From: Symbiodinium natans
Taxonomy: Eukaryota; Sar; Dinophyceae; Suessiales; Symbiodiniaceae
Assembly (NCBI GenBank): GCA_905221605.1
Contig: CAJNDS010002757.1
Location: forward strand, 1 to 64,000
Length of the DNA stretch: 64,000 nt
Reading direction: 5' to 3'
This document shows, in pieces, positions 44,034-53,529 of this stretch (position 1 is its first letter; each line of letters begins with the position of its first letter). A model generated the notes under the pieces. It saw nothing but the letters and a program-made list of their open reading frames with translations, was not told the DNA's origin and ran no database searches. The translations under genes were made by a program, and so were the position numbers.

Positions 44034-44560
44034 GGGCCTCTGCAAGTCCATTCCGAAAAGGGCTTTTGGAAGGCTTCGGGGTTCTGCGGAACTCGGCGGC
44101 ATCATGTCTCATCGGGCCTTGGCTTCGACTATGACTGAAACCGGAACAGTACTGAAACCGAACAAACCTGAAACTACTTGTGACAAAGGAGATGACCCCC
44201 GAATTATAAGTAGAGTTATAAGAGCCCTAAATTGGGTTATAAGGATCCTAACTTAAGTTCCTCGCGGTCCTTGGGGGGTCGCAGCCTGGGCGTGGATGAC
44301 GCCCACATCATGGTGGCGATCAGAGCACCCGCACATGGCACTGCCACAAGTCCAGCTCCTGGGCTGCCCCGCCCCTATAGGTGGCATTTAAAACCCAAAG
44401 TTTAAGGTTTAGGGTTTAGGGTTTAGGGTTTAGGGATAGGTGGCCCCCTGAACCACACTGCTTCTTGAGATCGGTAAAACAAAGTCATGGCCCGGCCACA
44501 CTTCTCGCAGCGCGGGTTTAAAGTTGATCGTCAGCGTCACATGACGCGTGGCCCTGCCGC

Positions 44561-45162
44561 ATGTTCCTAACGTTGCATGGGGAGGAGAAGCTGGGACTAC
44601 CGCAACCAACCCGCAAAAACCACACCACCAACGCTTCCTTAGACAGCATCCTGGAGAAACTGGAAGATGTGCCAGCTGTCTATGTCCCCACAAACATTCA
44701 GGATTAAGCGTGAACACGGAGTCTGCTACCTAAAGACCTAGGAACGTGCTTTCATTTCCGCTGCAGACGAAGAAGACTAATCATGAAAGATGCCTGTGTG
44801 CACCTCTGTGTGTGCCCGAAACCAACCAGATAGCACCAAGAGTCGTTTCCAGGAGCGGGCCCGCTTCTGCTCTGCGGCTTCCACGGAGAGAAGCGCATCT
44901 TGCTCCTCAAGTCCCATCCCCGTCTGTAACAATAATTGAAAAACGAAGGCCTAAGCCATCCTATGCGGCCCCAGCCCGATCCTTCAAAGCTTTGAAAACC
45001 CGGCGAAGATTAAGCCTGGAAACTCCCAGCCCCAAAAATCCTGGGATTCAGCCGGTTCCAGTGATTTGCAAAGACTCGAGAGAGCGGTCCTGTTCTGCGC
45101 CGGCGCCGCGCTCGTCTGCCATGCTTTCACGACCTTTTGGTACTTTGGTGGAAGAAATCTGA
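44561..45162 (+). CDS. unrecognised basic protein, two exons
   Basis: Join 44561-44701, 44767-45162: 178 residues, phase 0 at the junction. The intron is 65 bp, GA-AG (CATTCAG|GATTAAG ... TTTCCGCTGCAG). The N-terminal part contains ASLDSILEKLEDVPAVYV; the C-terminal part is Pro/Arg/Lys-rich (IIEKRRPKPSYAAPARS, KTRRRLSLETPSPK), probably disordered. A possible earlier exon ends at CCTATAG|GTGGCA (44,390). The stop TGA at 45,160 lies inside the target duplication of the MITE that follows, which left the stop intact. Confidence 0.6.
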
Positions 45163-45165
45163 AGC

Positions 45166-45318
45166 TTGGGATGTTCCCCCTTCTACTATAAGGTTGAGGG
45201 TTTAGGGTTAGGGTTTAAGGTATATTTAACAGTCCTTAATAAGGAGTATAATAGGGGGTACTATAATCCCTATTAGGGACTGTTCGTATAATCCGGGGGG
45301 GGGGGGGGGACATCCCAA
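45166..45318. mobile_element. 153-bp TIR element (MITE) with perfect 8-bp target duplication
   Basis: TCTGAAGC at 45,158-45,165 is repeated at 45,319-45,326. Ends TTGGGATGTTCCCCC and its reverse complement with one mismatch. The interior folds back (AGTCCTTAATAAGG / CCTATTAGGGACT). The duplication length suggests a hAT-type transposase acting in trans (family knowledge). A TTAGGGTTAGGG-like stretch lies inside. Confidence 0.85.
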
Positions 45319-45419
45319 TCTGAAGCGTGCAAAGCGGTTGAGGATGTACCATTGCTAGGATGGCGGAAGCTCACCTTCCGCCCGGTCTTAGAATGGGGAG
45401 TGGTCTTGAAGTCTTGGGA

Positions 45420-45490
45420 TAGGGTTTAGGGTTTAGGGTTTAGGGTTTAGGGTTTAGGGTTTAGGGTTTAGGGTTTAGGGTTTAGGGTTT
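45420..45490 (+). repeat. TTTAGGG array, ten units
   Basis: Near-perfect. Flanked on the left by a possible minus exon with donor GCGGAAG|GTGAGC (about 45,371). Confidence 0.95.
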
Positions 45491-45511
45491 AACCTCAGGG
45501 CGTCGTGTGCC

Positions 45512-45646
45512 ATGCAGCACCTTGGGGTTTACCGCCGCAACGCCCACCCTGGTTCCATGAATGATTCCACCTACTTCTCGTGGCCAAGTATTTCGGCTCA
45601 GCTGTCCCCTCTATCCCCCTATCCATCCACGAGAAGGGCCTCTTAA
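45512..45646 (+). CDS. small ORF, 44 residues
   Basis: ATG to TAA, reading MQHLGVYRRNAHPGSMND then Ser/Pro-rich. The antisense strand also holds a plausible exon (acceptor GAAGTAG|GTGGAATC, donor GTAAAC), so the strand is uncertain. Confidence 0.3.
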   Translation: MQHLGVYRRNAHPGSMNDSTYFSWPSISAQLSPLSPYPSTRRAS

Positions 45647-45858
45647 AGGTGCGGAAGCCTTCCCTGCAGAGGGGGTTTATAGTTAGGCTTTATAGGGTTT
45701 AGGGTCTGGCAACCCGACAAACCAAACAAAACTCACACAGAAGATGTTGGCTGAATCATCGTAACGCTCATCGCAGCCCTGACGTATTTCGGCAGCGTGC
45801 AAAAATTAGAGTATGGCTTTGGGGGGATAGTTACAGAGTATAATTATCATCGGATCAG

Positions 45859-45980
45859 GGTATGTTTCGCGGCATGTTTCGGGGGTATGTTTCGGGTATG
45901 TTTCGCGGCATCATGAGCTGCTTTACCTGCACTTTCGGGGGGTATGTTTCGGGGTATGTTTCGGGGTATGTTTCGCGGGT
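45859..45980 (+). repeat. GGTATGTTTCG minisatellite
   Basis: About seven units of 11-14 bp (GGTATGTTTCGGG, with GCGGCATGTTTCG variants), split by a short unrelated piece. Confidence 0.85.
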
Positions 45981-46506
45981 GTGCAACCCGTGTGCCCTTC
46001 TTTTTTAAACCTGGGCCCCCCCAAAAAACACAAACACCATACTAGGGGCCTTGCGCAGCAACTGCCAGTCTCGCCGTTGCAGCTAACTTTCGGCTGCTTG
46101 ATCTAAAAACACAGCGGAAGGATGACGCGGCATACGTGTAGAGTGGCTCAGATGGTAGGGTTTAGGGTTTCGAGTTAAGGGTTCAAGGTTTGAGGAAGCG
46201 GGGGGGTGGGGACGAGGGAGGGGGGGCGGCGAAATTCTCAGGACAATGACCTCAAGCCATGTTCGAACAAAACCTTAAACCCTAAGCCTAAACCCCAAGC
46301 CCACATGAGAACCGCTGGTGCTGAGTTGGCCACTCCCGCTGACGAGGTGCAAGCTGTGAGCCCGCGTAGTGGGGGTTCAATGCAGCAGCACCTTTTTGAA
46401 TGTTGAGAGGACAAGAGGAGATGGGAGTCTGTGCATGCGTGGGTACGTGGTGGCCTTGTCTTAGAGATCGTCAGGTTTGCGTTGTGGGTTGCACTGTGAA
46501 GCTCAC

Positions 46507-46659
46507 AAACAATGCCATGTATGCAGCACGCTCATCAGGGCTGACCGCTGATTCTTTACATCCTGTTTCAAAAAAATTGCGAGACATCACTGCCACTCCC
46601 GTAATCGAGTTCCGGCATTCGACCCAGCATCTGCGCAGAACCTCCATGCTGCAGCTCAA
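46507..46659 (-). CDS. candidate exon, unknown protein
   Basis: Open from MEVLRRCWVECRNSITG through SPDERAAYMALF to a consensus donor (TTGTTT|GTGAGC). A plus ORF of 98 codons (46,400-46,696) covers the same bases; the donor favours the minus strand. Confidence 0.35.
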
Positions 46660-46682
46660 ACCACTCCTTCAATCACCCCAAG

Positions 46683-46754
46683 GCCCTAAACCCTAAACCC
46701 TAAACCCTAAACCCTAAACCCTATAAACCCTAAACCCTAAACCCTAAACCCTTG
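46683..46754 (-). repeat. CCCTAAA array
   Basis: Ten near-perfect heptamers with one CCCTATAAA. Confidence 0.95.
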
Positions 46755-47651
46755 AGCAACCCACCTCAAATGCCCTCGGAACCCAGCCTCCTCGACCTTC
46801 GCCCACTGCAGGAAGGCGTGGCTGGCGAGAAGGCAGAGCCTTTAGATACTGCACCGCAGTTTCGCAACCGTTTAAGATTTAGAAACTTACCCTCTCAGGG
46901 ACGGAGGAGTGTACTATGGTGTGCCAACAACTTCGGATTTCTAGGCCGCGAACGCAAAGTCGGACGTGGCGTACGCACAGCCCGAAACCTTCAACCTAGC
47001 TAGTTTCCTTCTGGCTGCCGAGTAGCTGAGCTTGGAGCAAGACTGGCGCTGTCCTCCTCAAATTGGAATTTTCTGGTTTGCGCTTTTGGGGCCTTTGGGG
47101 CTTTTGGGGGGCTTCGGGCTTAGAGTATCGGAGGTTTTGGCGTTTGGGGTCATGGGGGCTTTGAATTTTGGGATTTTGCACCTGCAAGGTGTGCGTGGAA
47201 ACCCATGTGCCAGAAGGTTTGCAGTACGTGAGCCTCAAACGTCTTTGGAAGGGGCGGGCCGCCAGGGTTTGCGCGCATTGGTTCTACAGGTCCTGGCATA
47301 GAATCCTGAACTCGAGGAACCCCACCCTCATTCCCCAAATTACCGGGATACCTTAAGTCATTTAAGTCTAAGTTGCTCTTACCCCCGGACAGGCCACATG
47401 CCTTTTTCAGCAGAATTGCGGGGCTGCAATCGACTGCAGATTCTCCGGGCTCCCAGTAGGGACTCTTGGCTTCTGGCTGACTAGTGTGGTTTCATAGTGG
47501 TTTCATGTATTTCTATAGAGCTTGTAGATGCTTGTATAGGGATTGTTTGAGGGTGCCGAGCAGACGAATCGCGACACGAATGGAACAGTACATTCACAAG
47601 TCCAGCGGGGTCCCCGGAGAAGTACGAAATCATATGCGACATCACTGTCGC
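46755..47651. other. ORFs without clear assignment
   Basis: Plus ORFs at 46,752-47,003 (83 codons) and 47,168-47,356 (62 codons) have protein-like composition but no motif; minus ORFs overlap both. This is also the downstream region of the armadillo-like gene. Confidence 0.3.
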
Positions 47652-49010
47652 TCAGTTGCGGTAGGTCCAGTGTCTATCTGCACCTAAGCTGTCCAGCACT
47701 ATTCGTCCCCAAGTCCAGACCTGTTCGTTGTCTTTGTGGTGCGCCAAGATTGTTTTGATCAGGCCCTCACCGCCACTGGCCTTGACCTCGTCACGACAAA
47801 CCAAAACCTCCAACAAACGGGCCAAGCTGGAGAGTGCCAGGACCTGCAGAGCAGTGGCCTCCACATGCCGTCGCATGGCTTCCTTCGTCAGCATCACAAC
47901 GCGAGCGAAGTCCACGTCGCAGAGCTTCTGAGCTGGAAGGGGCCAGTCTAGCACTGACACCAAGAAGGAGATACAGCTCATCTGCAGGGAAGCATCCTCG
48001 TGCATGCCCAGTGCTGTCTCAGCACGCCTCACGCCGCTGGCCTCTGCGATCGCCATGGGTCCACGACGCCTGCGCGCCAACCCTGCCAATGCAGCGATAC
48101 CCTGTGACTGCACGCTGAGCGCCGCTCCGTGCATGTCCATGACAGAAGTGGCCGCCATGGCAATGCCTGGAACAACCAAGGCTTCGGACAGTTCACCATC
48201 CGTTGCAAGCAGCTGCTGAAGCATTGCCAGCCAGCCCAGGGCCATTTCTTCTGCATTTTCCGTGACTGGTGCTGCTGCAAGGAACTGAGAGGCAATGTAC
48301 TTGGCCTGCACGAGCTCTCCAGCTAGTCGGAGGAGCATGTCCTTGAAGGGCGTGCGCCCTGGTCCCTCAAGCGAAATAAGCTGCCCATACAGCTTCGCCT
48401 GCAGCCGGAAAAGCTCGGGGGAGAGTCGGGGAGTGTTGGCATCGGCCCTCTCAGCTTCGGCCACGAGGATACGGGCCATGGCTTCATGAGCCAACTTGGA
48501 GGTCTCTTCCGTGGCTTGTTCCAGCAATGCTGGCAAAACCTCACTTGGGAGTGCCCGAACCGCCTCCGCGGAGAAGCAGAGGTGGCAAAAACAGCGCAGG
48601 GCCATGACCTGGAGGGTGTCGCGGTCCCGGTGGAGCCGAAGAACACGCAGCATCTGCTCCACGCAGCGTGGGCTCCTCACAACTTCCAAGGGCTCGTTGT
48701 AGGCCAATGAAGCCAAGGCCCGGAGTGCTTTGGTTGCCTCATAAGGTACCGCCTCATAGTCCACAAGGTGCTGGACTACACTGGGCAGTTGGCAGCGGTC
48801 AAAGGTGCTGGCAGGACCTTTCGGAGGTTGCCTTATCGGCCCGGCCTGCGCGCTGGTGATCTGGTGTAGGAGCTGCTCCTTCTCCTGAAGCTCCTCGGCG
48901 TAGCTTGCGAGATCACTGCCAGAGATGCCCAGGTAATTCCCGCCATCTTTCACTGCGCGGACCTCGGCCAGTTCAGCTTGGACTGCAGAAAGGCGGCTGG
49001 CGAAGTCCAT
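47652..49010 (-). CDS. armadillo/HEAT-like alpha-helical repeat protein, intronless
   Basis: 452 residues from ATG 49010 to a stop at 47652. Residues 1-55 look coiled-coil (AEVRAV, YAEELQEKEQLLHQI). From about 75 the text is a series of 40-residue helix pairs rich in Leu/Ala (VVQHLVDYEAVPYEATKAL, LQVMALRCFCHLCFS, ALSVQSQGIAALAGLARR, ATALQVLALSSLARLLEVL), as in ARM/HEAT solenoids, which usually serve as protein-binding scaffolds (family knowledge). Partner unknown. The frame is uninterrupted, in contrast with its neighbours. Upstream, TTTTTTTGCAG (about 49,060) may be a leader or UTR splice acceptor. Calling it a retrocopy is possible but not shown. Confidence 0.8.
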   Translation of the reverse strand: MDFASRLSAVQAELAEVRAVKDGGNYLGISGSDLASYAEELQEKEQLLHQITSAQAGPIRQPPKGPASTFDRCQLPSVVQHLVDYEAVPYEATKALRALASLAYNEPLEVVRSPRCVEQMLRVLRLHRDRDTLQVMALRCFCHLCFSAEAVRALPSEVLPALLEQATEETSKLAHEAMARILVAEAERADANTPRLSPELFRLQAKLYGQLISLEGPGRTPFKDMLLRLAGELVQAKYIASQFLAAAPVTENAEEMALGWLAMLQQLLATDGELSEALVVPGIAMAATSVMDMHGAALSVQSQGIAALAGLARRRRGPMAIAEASGVRRAETALGMHEDASLQMSCISFLVSVLDWPLPAQKLCDVDFARVVMLTKEAMRRHVEATALQVLALSSLARLLEVLVCRDEVKASGGEGLIKTILAHHKDNEQVWTWGRIVLDSLGADRHWTYRN

Positions 49011-49452
49011 TTTGCAATGCCCGGCTGTTCCCGCAGCAAAAGGCCGAGGACCTCACAAACTCCTGCAAAAAAAGGCCGATGCCTAAAGTTGCCGTCTTTG
49101 CTTTTAAACCGAATCTACTATCTCACCTGAAAATCATGTTGTGCATCTGCGAATCTAGACCCTGAACCCTCTCCTTGAGGCACAAACTTTGCACGCAAGG
49201 CCTCATTCGGCATCATGTCCGGACGTGACACCCGGTGTCCTTTTGCTAGATGAACCCTCGTCGGTCCACATGCCCAAAGGAAGTGGAGCTTTGCTCAGCC
49301 GCTGTCAAAACACTTCAGGTTTCTTAAGCATCTCGGGTACCCTTTCCAACTGGTTGTCTTAGCCACCTCCTAAATCTTTTCCATGCAACTAAACTCCAAG
49401 CCCGATAACACCCTAAGGTGTGTTGGGTTGCTGGGGTTGCCCACTCAATGCC

Positions 49453-49562
49453 CCTAAACCCTAAACCCTAAACCCTAAACCCTAAACCCTAAACCCTAAA
49501 CCCTAACCCCTAACCCCTGAAGCCTAAACCCTAAACCCTAAACCCTAAACCCTAAACCCTGA
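49453..49562 (-). repeat. CCCTAAA array
   Basis: Two runs separated by CCCTAACCCCTAACC. Donor side of the tiny exon at 49,597-49,633. Confidence 0.95.
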
Positions 49563-49596
49563 AGCCCCAATCTGCCGAAGTGAAGCGGCCGCCGGC

Positions 49597-49633
49597 CTCT
49601 CGTGCTCTGGGAATGGGGGGCCGCTTCTCGGGC
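49597..49633 (-). CDS. candidate 37-bp exon between opposed arrays
   Basis: Acceptor ACGCTGAG|G and GC donor GAGAG|GCCGGC, 12 codons plus 1 nt. CCCTAAA (coding strand) lies before it and TTTAGGG after it. Too short to assign; it could be a 5' exon of the armadillo-like gene's transcript. Confidence 0.3.
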
Positions 49634-49647
49634 CTCAGCGTGTAGCG

Positions 49648-49734
49648 GTTTAGGGTTTAGGGTTTAGGGTTTGGGGTTTGGGGTTTAGGGTTTAGGGTTT
49701 AGGGTTTGGGGTTTGGGGTTTAGGGTTTAGGGTT
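49648..49734 (+). repeat. TTTAGGG/TTTGGGG array
   Basis: Alternating TTTAGGG and TTTGGGG units. Confidence 0.95.
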
Positions 49735-50164
49735 TGCACGCAACATAAACCATGGAATGCTGAAATCGTCAGGGCATTCACAATATGACGAAAAATGGCA
49801 ATGAAGAGAACGCTGAAAGAGCAAGCCCTAACAATGAAAGTAATGATAGTATTGGTATGCAACATTGAAGGAGAAGTGCCGAGCATATTGTTCCATTCTA
49901 CTCCCTGAGCGCTTTCATGCCAAAGACATGACATGCCACACATGCCACTGATGCGAACAACTGAACAGAGCCAGTGCTGCTTCATCTTGCCCCCCAATCG
50001 CCCCTGCCCGGGTGTAGTCGGTAATTGTAAGACCGCGAGGCAGCATGTTTTGCTATCCCCAGGGGCTGACCACAACTGTAGTCTCAAGATGCTCAAGAGA
50101 CAGGAATCAAAATCAGTGCAAGCATTAGCCATGATGATCCAATGTCATCTCTGGGCTCCTGAAA
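49735..50164. other. conflicting ORFs
   Basis: A minus frame of 146 codons (to 50,132) has a hydrophobic stretch (FSVLFIAIFRHIVNALTI); a plus frame of 95 codons overlaps it. Neither can be preferred. Confidence 0.3.
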
Positions 50165-50560
50165 AAACGCCCGAAAGCCCTAAACCCTCATTCTCCTCTA
50201 ACACCCTAAAGCCCTAAAGCCCTAAACCCTAAAGCCCTAAAGCCCTAAACCCTAAAGCCCTAAAGCCCTAAACCCTAAAGCCCTAAACCCTAAAGCCCTA
50301 AGCCCTAAAGCCCTAAACCCTAAAGCCCTAAACCCTAAAGCCCTAAGCCCTAAACCCTAAAGCCCTAAACCCTAAAGTCCTAAACCCTAAAGCCCTAAAA
50401 GCCATAAACCCTAAAGCCCTAAACCCTAAAGCCCTAAACCCTAAAGTTTAAACCCTAAACCCTAAAGCCATAAACCCTAAAGCCCTAAACCCTAAAGCCC
50501 TAAACCCTAAAGTTTAAACCCTAAACCCTAAAGCCCTAAACCCTAAAGTCCTAAACCCCT
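50165..50560 (-). repeat. higher-order CCCTAAAG/CCCTAAAC array
   Basis: CCCTAAAG and CCCTAAAC units alternate with near-regular order over 350 bp, with repeated TTTAAACC interruptions (50,446 and 50,512). This is a local amplification of a variant pair. Confidence 0.95.
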
Positions 50561-50660
50561 CGATGTGGAGTGTTGCCGACGAGCCAAGGCCGAGGCATGC
50601 GGCTGCGATCCACCAAGTCACTGGCCTGACTTTCACGTCCCTTCTCGGGGGGGTTCTGGC

Positions 50661-50757
50661 AAGTGAGGGATAGGACTAGGGGGACCCTTAGGGATAGTTT
50701 AAGAGAGCCAATAGAGGGTTCAGAAGGGTTCCCGTTTAAGGGTCCCCCTTATCCTAC
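50661..50757. mobile_element. possible small fold-back element
   Basis: GGGGGACCCTTA near 50,678 and AAGGGTCCCCCTT near 50,738 are complementary across a ~60-bp loop. No target duplication found. Confidence 0.35.
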
Positions 50758-51135
50758 CTAGGAACAAGAAGGATTCCAGTATTTTGGGGCTGCATCAGGG
50801 ATATTCAAATATTTCACCATTTCTGCACAACTATGTCTGCATCTGATTTGTTATATTTCCGTTTTGCTTTGCATGCATATAGAGTGTATCTATGCGGTTC
50901 AGAACGCACGTGCATATGTTTGAGAAGTTCTGTCATTAAACGCCCGAGATCCGAAAGATCCTCTTATTTTCCCTGTTGACATGCCTTGTCGCGCTGCTGA
51001 AGGTATGCATCCAGGCTGTCCACCTGGTGTCATGCAAAAGATGCTGGTACACTGGGGCTCCTTTCTACCATAGATCATCGCTAGGATTGCCTCTTGCATG
51101 CGAACGACTGATCCCTATGATAGAGAGCCTGCTGT

Positions 51136-51676
51136 TCAAGGGTCCCTGCGTCTGTGCAGTGGTGAGTTTTGAAGCCGCGTGGCGGGTCCACAGGGAAACA
51201 GCTTCTGAATGCCCGCAACCGGCTTGGCCGGGCTGAGCAGGTCGACACAGTTGCGTAGGCCTTCATGATCCTTCATGTATATACAAAGCAGGCGCCACCA
51301 TTCTCTCTCTTTGGGTAGAGGCCCTTGATAAAGCCGGGTACCTTCCGATCGGCAACTGCTTGAGATCACAGTGTTCACACGCGATTCATCGCGGATGCTT
51401 GCCGAGGTGCGTCTCACACGTTGCGGGTAAGGGACAGCTTGGCTTGAATCCCCTGAGCAACAGCCGATCATGATCAAACGTGTGCAGGCCCACATGCCTT
51501 GCAGCAGAGTGTTCTTAACCCTAAACCCTAAACCCTAAACCCTAAACCCTAAACCTTGCTTCATCTGTCCTCCCGAGGTTGCCTTCAGGGTCTTCTTCAG
51601 CTTCTGTTTCGCAGTGAGCTGCGAGTTATCAATCTCCCAAACTTCTTCCACAGCTTCGCCTTCGTCGTCCGCAAAC
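51136..51676 (-). CDS. unrecognised gene, last two exons, telomere-repeat intron
   Basis: 51676-51555 joins 51497-51136 in phase: 160 codons to a TGA at 51136. The first exon is acidic/lysine-rich and coiled-coil-like (DDEGEAVEEVWEIDNS, TAKQKLKKTLKATSGG). The second includes PLPKEREWWRLLCIYMKDHE and ends Arg-rich. The 57-bp intron (51498-51554) begins GTTTAGGG, consists of about five TTTAGGG units, and ends CTGCTGCAAG. Upstream exons include 51,969-52,026 at least. No family recognised. Confidence 0.6.
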
Positions 51677-51865
51677 CTGCAAAGTGTCTGTCGAGGTTAA
51701 GTCCTAAATGCAATCTAGGCAAGCACCCCTTGGCTTGCCTTTATCCGTTGTTGGAGGGGACGAATTCGGAATCAATAGGCTAGGCACTAGGCAGGGAGAC
51801 CTGGTCGACCCTCAGCCCTAAACTTAAACCCTAAACCCGACACCCTAAATCCGAAACCCTAAACC

Positions 51866-51965
51866 CATACACTAAACCCTAAACCCTAAACCCTAAACCC
51901 TAAACCCTAAACCCTAAACCCTAAACCCTAAACCCTAAACCCTAAACCCTAAACCCTAAACCCTA
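51866..51965 (-). repeat. CCCTAAA array, fourteen units
   Basis: Near-perfect; donor side of exon 51,969-52,026. Confidence 0.95.
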
Positions 51966-51968
51966 TAC

Positions 51969-52026
51969 GAGCCGGTTTCTTGCCAAGGGGCGTGATTTTA
52001 TGCGAGGCGCTCCCTTCCGAGATCTC
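51969..52026 (-). CDS. exon probably upstream of the 51.1-51.7 kb gene
   Basis: Acceptor GGCTTAAG|G, 19 codons plus 1 nt (EISEGSASHKITPLGKKPA), donor GGCTC|GTATAGGG running into TTTAGGG units. Its exit phase (1) does not match the entry phase of 51,676, so one small exon is missing. Confidence 0.5.
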
Positions 52027-52077
52027 CTTAAGCCGCCAGGGCCAGGGTGCCCCAAAAGCAGGTATGCAAACCCCAGG

Positions 52078-52438
52078 GGTTTAGGGTTTAGGGTTTAGGG
52101 TTTAAGGTTTAGGGTTTAGGGTTTGGGGCTTTTTTGCCACCCGGGGGTTTAGGGTTTAGGGTTTAGGGTATGCAAGAGAACTGACAACCACAAAGAATCT
52201 CCAAAGCGTCTCCACAGAATCTAAAGGCCATGACGAGGCTCGCCACGGGGAAGGATAGGAATGCCTTTTCGATCCATGCGCTTGGGCGGCGTCCCTTCCA
52301 CCTGCCTGGCATGAAGGCTTTCTAACTCACCCTTCAATGTGTCCGATCTACCAGCGGGCCTTCGGTTTAGGGTTTAGGGTTTAGGGTTTAGGGTTTAGGC
52401 TTTAGGGTGTAGGGTGTAGGGTTTAGGGTTTAGGGTTC
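52078..52438 (+). repeat. TTTAGGG arrays
   Basis: 52,078-52,170 (with the TTTTTTGCCACCCG motif at 52,136-52,143 inside) and 52,365-52,438. Confidence 0.95.
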
Positions 52439-53107
52439 GAAGCAAGTTTAGGAGCTGAGGTGTCTGCATTCAAGGCTTTTCAAGATCTTCGGGCATCCTC
52501 GGGAATTCGTAGGGAAGCCTGTGTCAGTGACGAGCTGCGCCAACCGTTTCGTCAGGACAGCACTTCAACATAGCGACAAACGCCGAGAAATCTCGCAGCA
52601 ACCAGTTTCCTGATCCCCCCACTAATCATCAATCCCACAAGTGGAAGCATCGGGCCCGCTTTCGGACAAGGTTCCAAGTTTGCTAAGAAACAGCACGCAC
52701 GTGCTCGCAACGACATTAGGTTTGCTGTTACCACCTATACGCTTGCAAGCTTAAAGCTTAAGAGACTAGAGGTTTGGGCATGTTTTGCACAATGCTACAC
52801 AGTACCTCGCAATACGTGCCATGCTCTTTGAACAGCGGAGCGCACAAGCCCATCAAGCTCAACTTCCAAAACTTCCTTCAACACACAACACGAAGCATCA
52901 CCTCCCCAAGTAAAGCTATGTCAACATCACAGGCTTGCTTCATGTCATACATGTAATATGAAAGCAAGCGTGCTATTATCTTCGAGCCTGAGAAGTGTTT
53001 AGCGAATCTTTGGTCATTTCAAGGTTGGGGTCTAGGGTTTTCTTCCACCCACTGGGTGCAGGGTTTCGGGCTTAGGGCTTCCAAGTTTCAAGTCTAAGCT
53101 AGAGCTG
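52439..53107. other. conflicting ORFs, no gene assigned
   Basis: At 52,552-52,734 a minus frame (LPLVGLMISGGIRKLVAARF) and a plus frame (AEKSRSNQFPDPPTNHQS) are equally protein-like. Nothing else stands out. Confidence 0.3.
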
Positions 53108-53189
53108 TGGACGCAGCGAGATTCGAACACTTGTGGTGCCGCAGGTCCCCACAGGAGCATGCTCCAAGCTTTTAGCGCTCACCGCATCC
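53108..53189 (-). tRNA. tRNA-like relic or SINE head
   Basis: On the minus strand, 5' GGATGCG pairs fully with 3' TGCGTCC (one G-T at each of two positions), followed by discriminator A. A box-B-like GTTCGAATC and a D-stem (GAGC/GCTT) are present, and the length (82) fits a class II tRNA. The T-stem and anticodon stem pair poorly, so it is not a working tRNA. Confidence 0.35.
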
Positions 53190-53416
53190 CCCCCTAAACC
53201 CTGAGCCCCTCACCCCAAACCCTCAACTCCTCACCCTTTTGCATCCAGGCTTGGGTGAGCGTGCCGGGAAAGAGCTCATGCTGCCCAGGTTCGTTGTAAA
53301 CCCATCGCAGACAAGCACACCAAAAGAAGCAGACCGAAACACACGTGCACGTAGTTCTGCTGACTATGTTAGCACATGCGCCACAGCATCATACATCGGT
53401 GTAGGTCAACTCCTCA

Positions 53417-53527
53417 CCCTAAACCCCTAAACCCTAAACCCCTCACCCTAAACCCCTAAACCCTAAACCCCTCACCCTAACCCTAAACCCTAAACCCCTC
53501 ACCCTAAACCCCTCACCCCTAAACCCA
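53417..53527 (-). repeat. CCCTAAACCCCTCA array
   Basis: Composite units mixing CCCTAAA with CCCCTCA. Confidence 0.9.
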
Positions 53528-53529
53528 TA

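Noticed and set aside
50165-50560. Regularly spaced repeats as a CRISPR array
   Set aside because: The units are contiguous telomere heptamer variants with no unique spacers.
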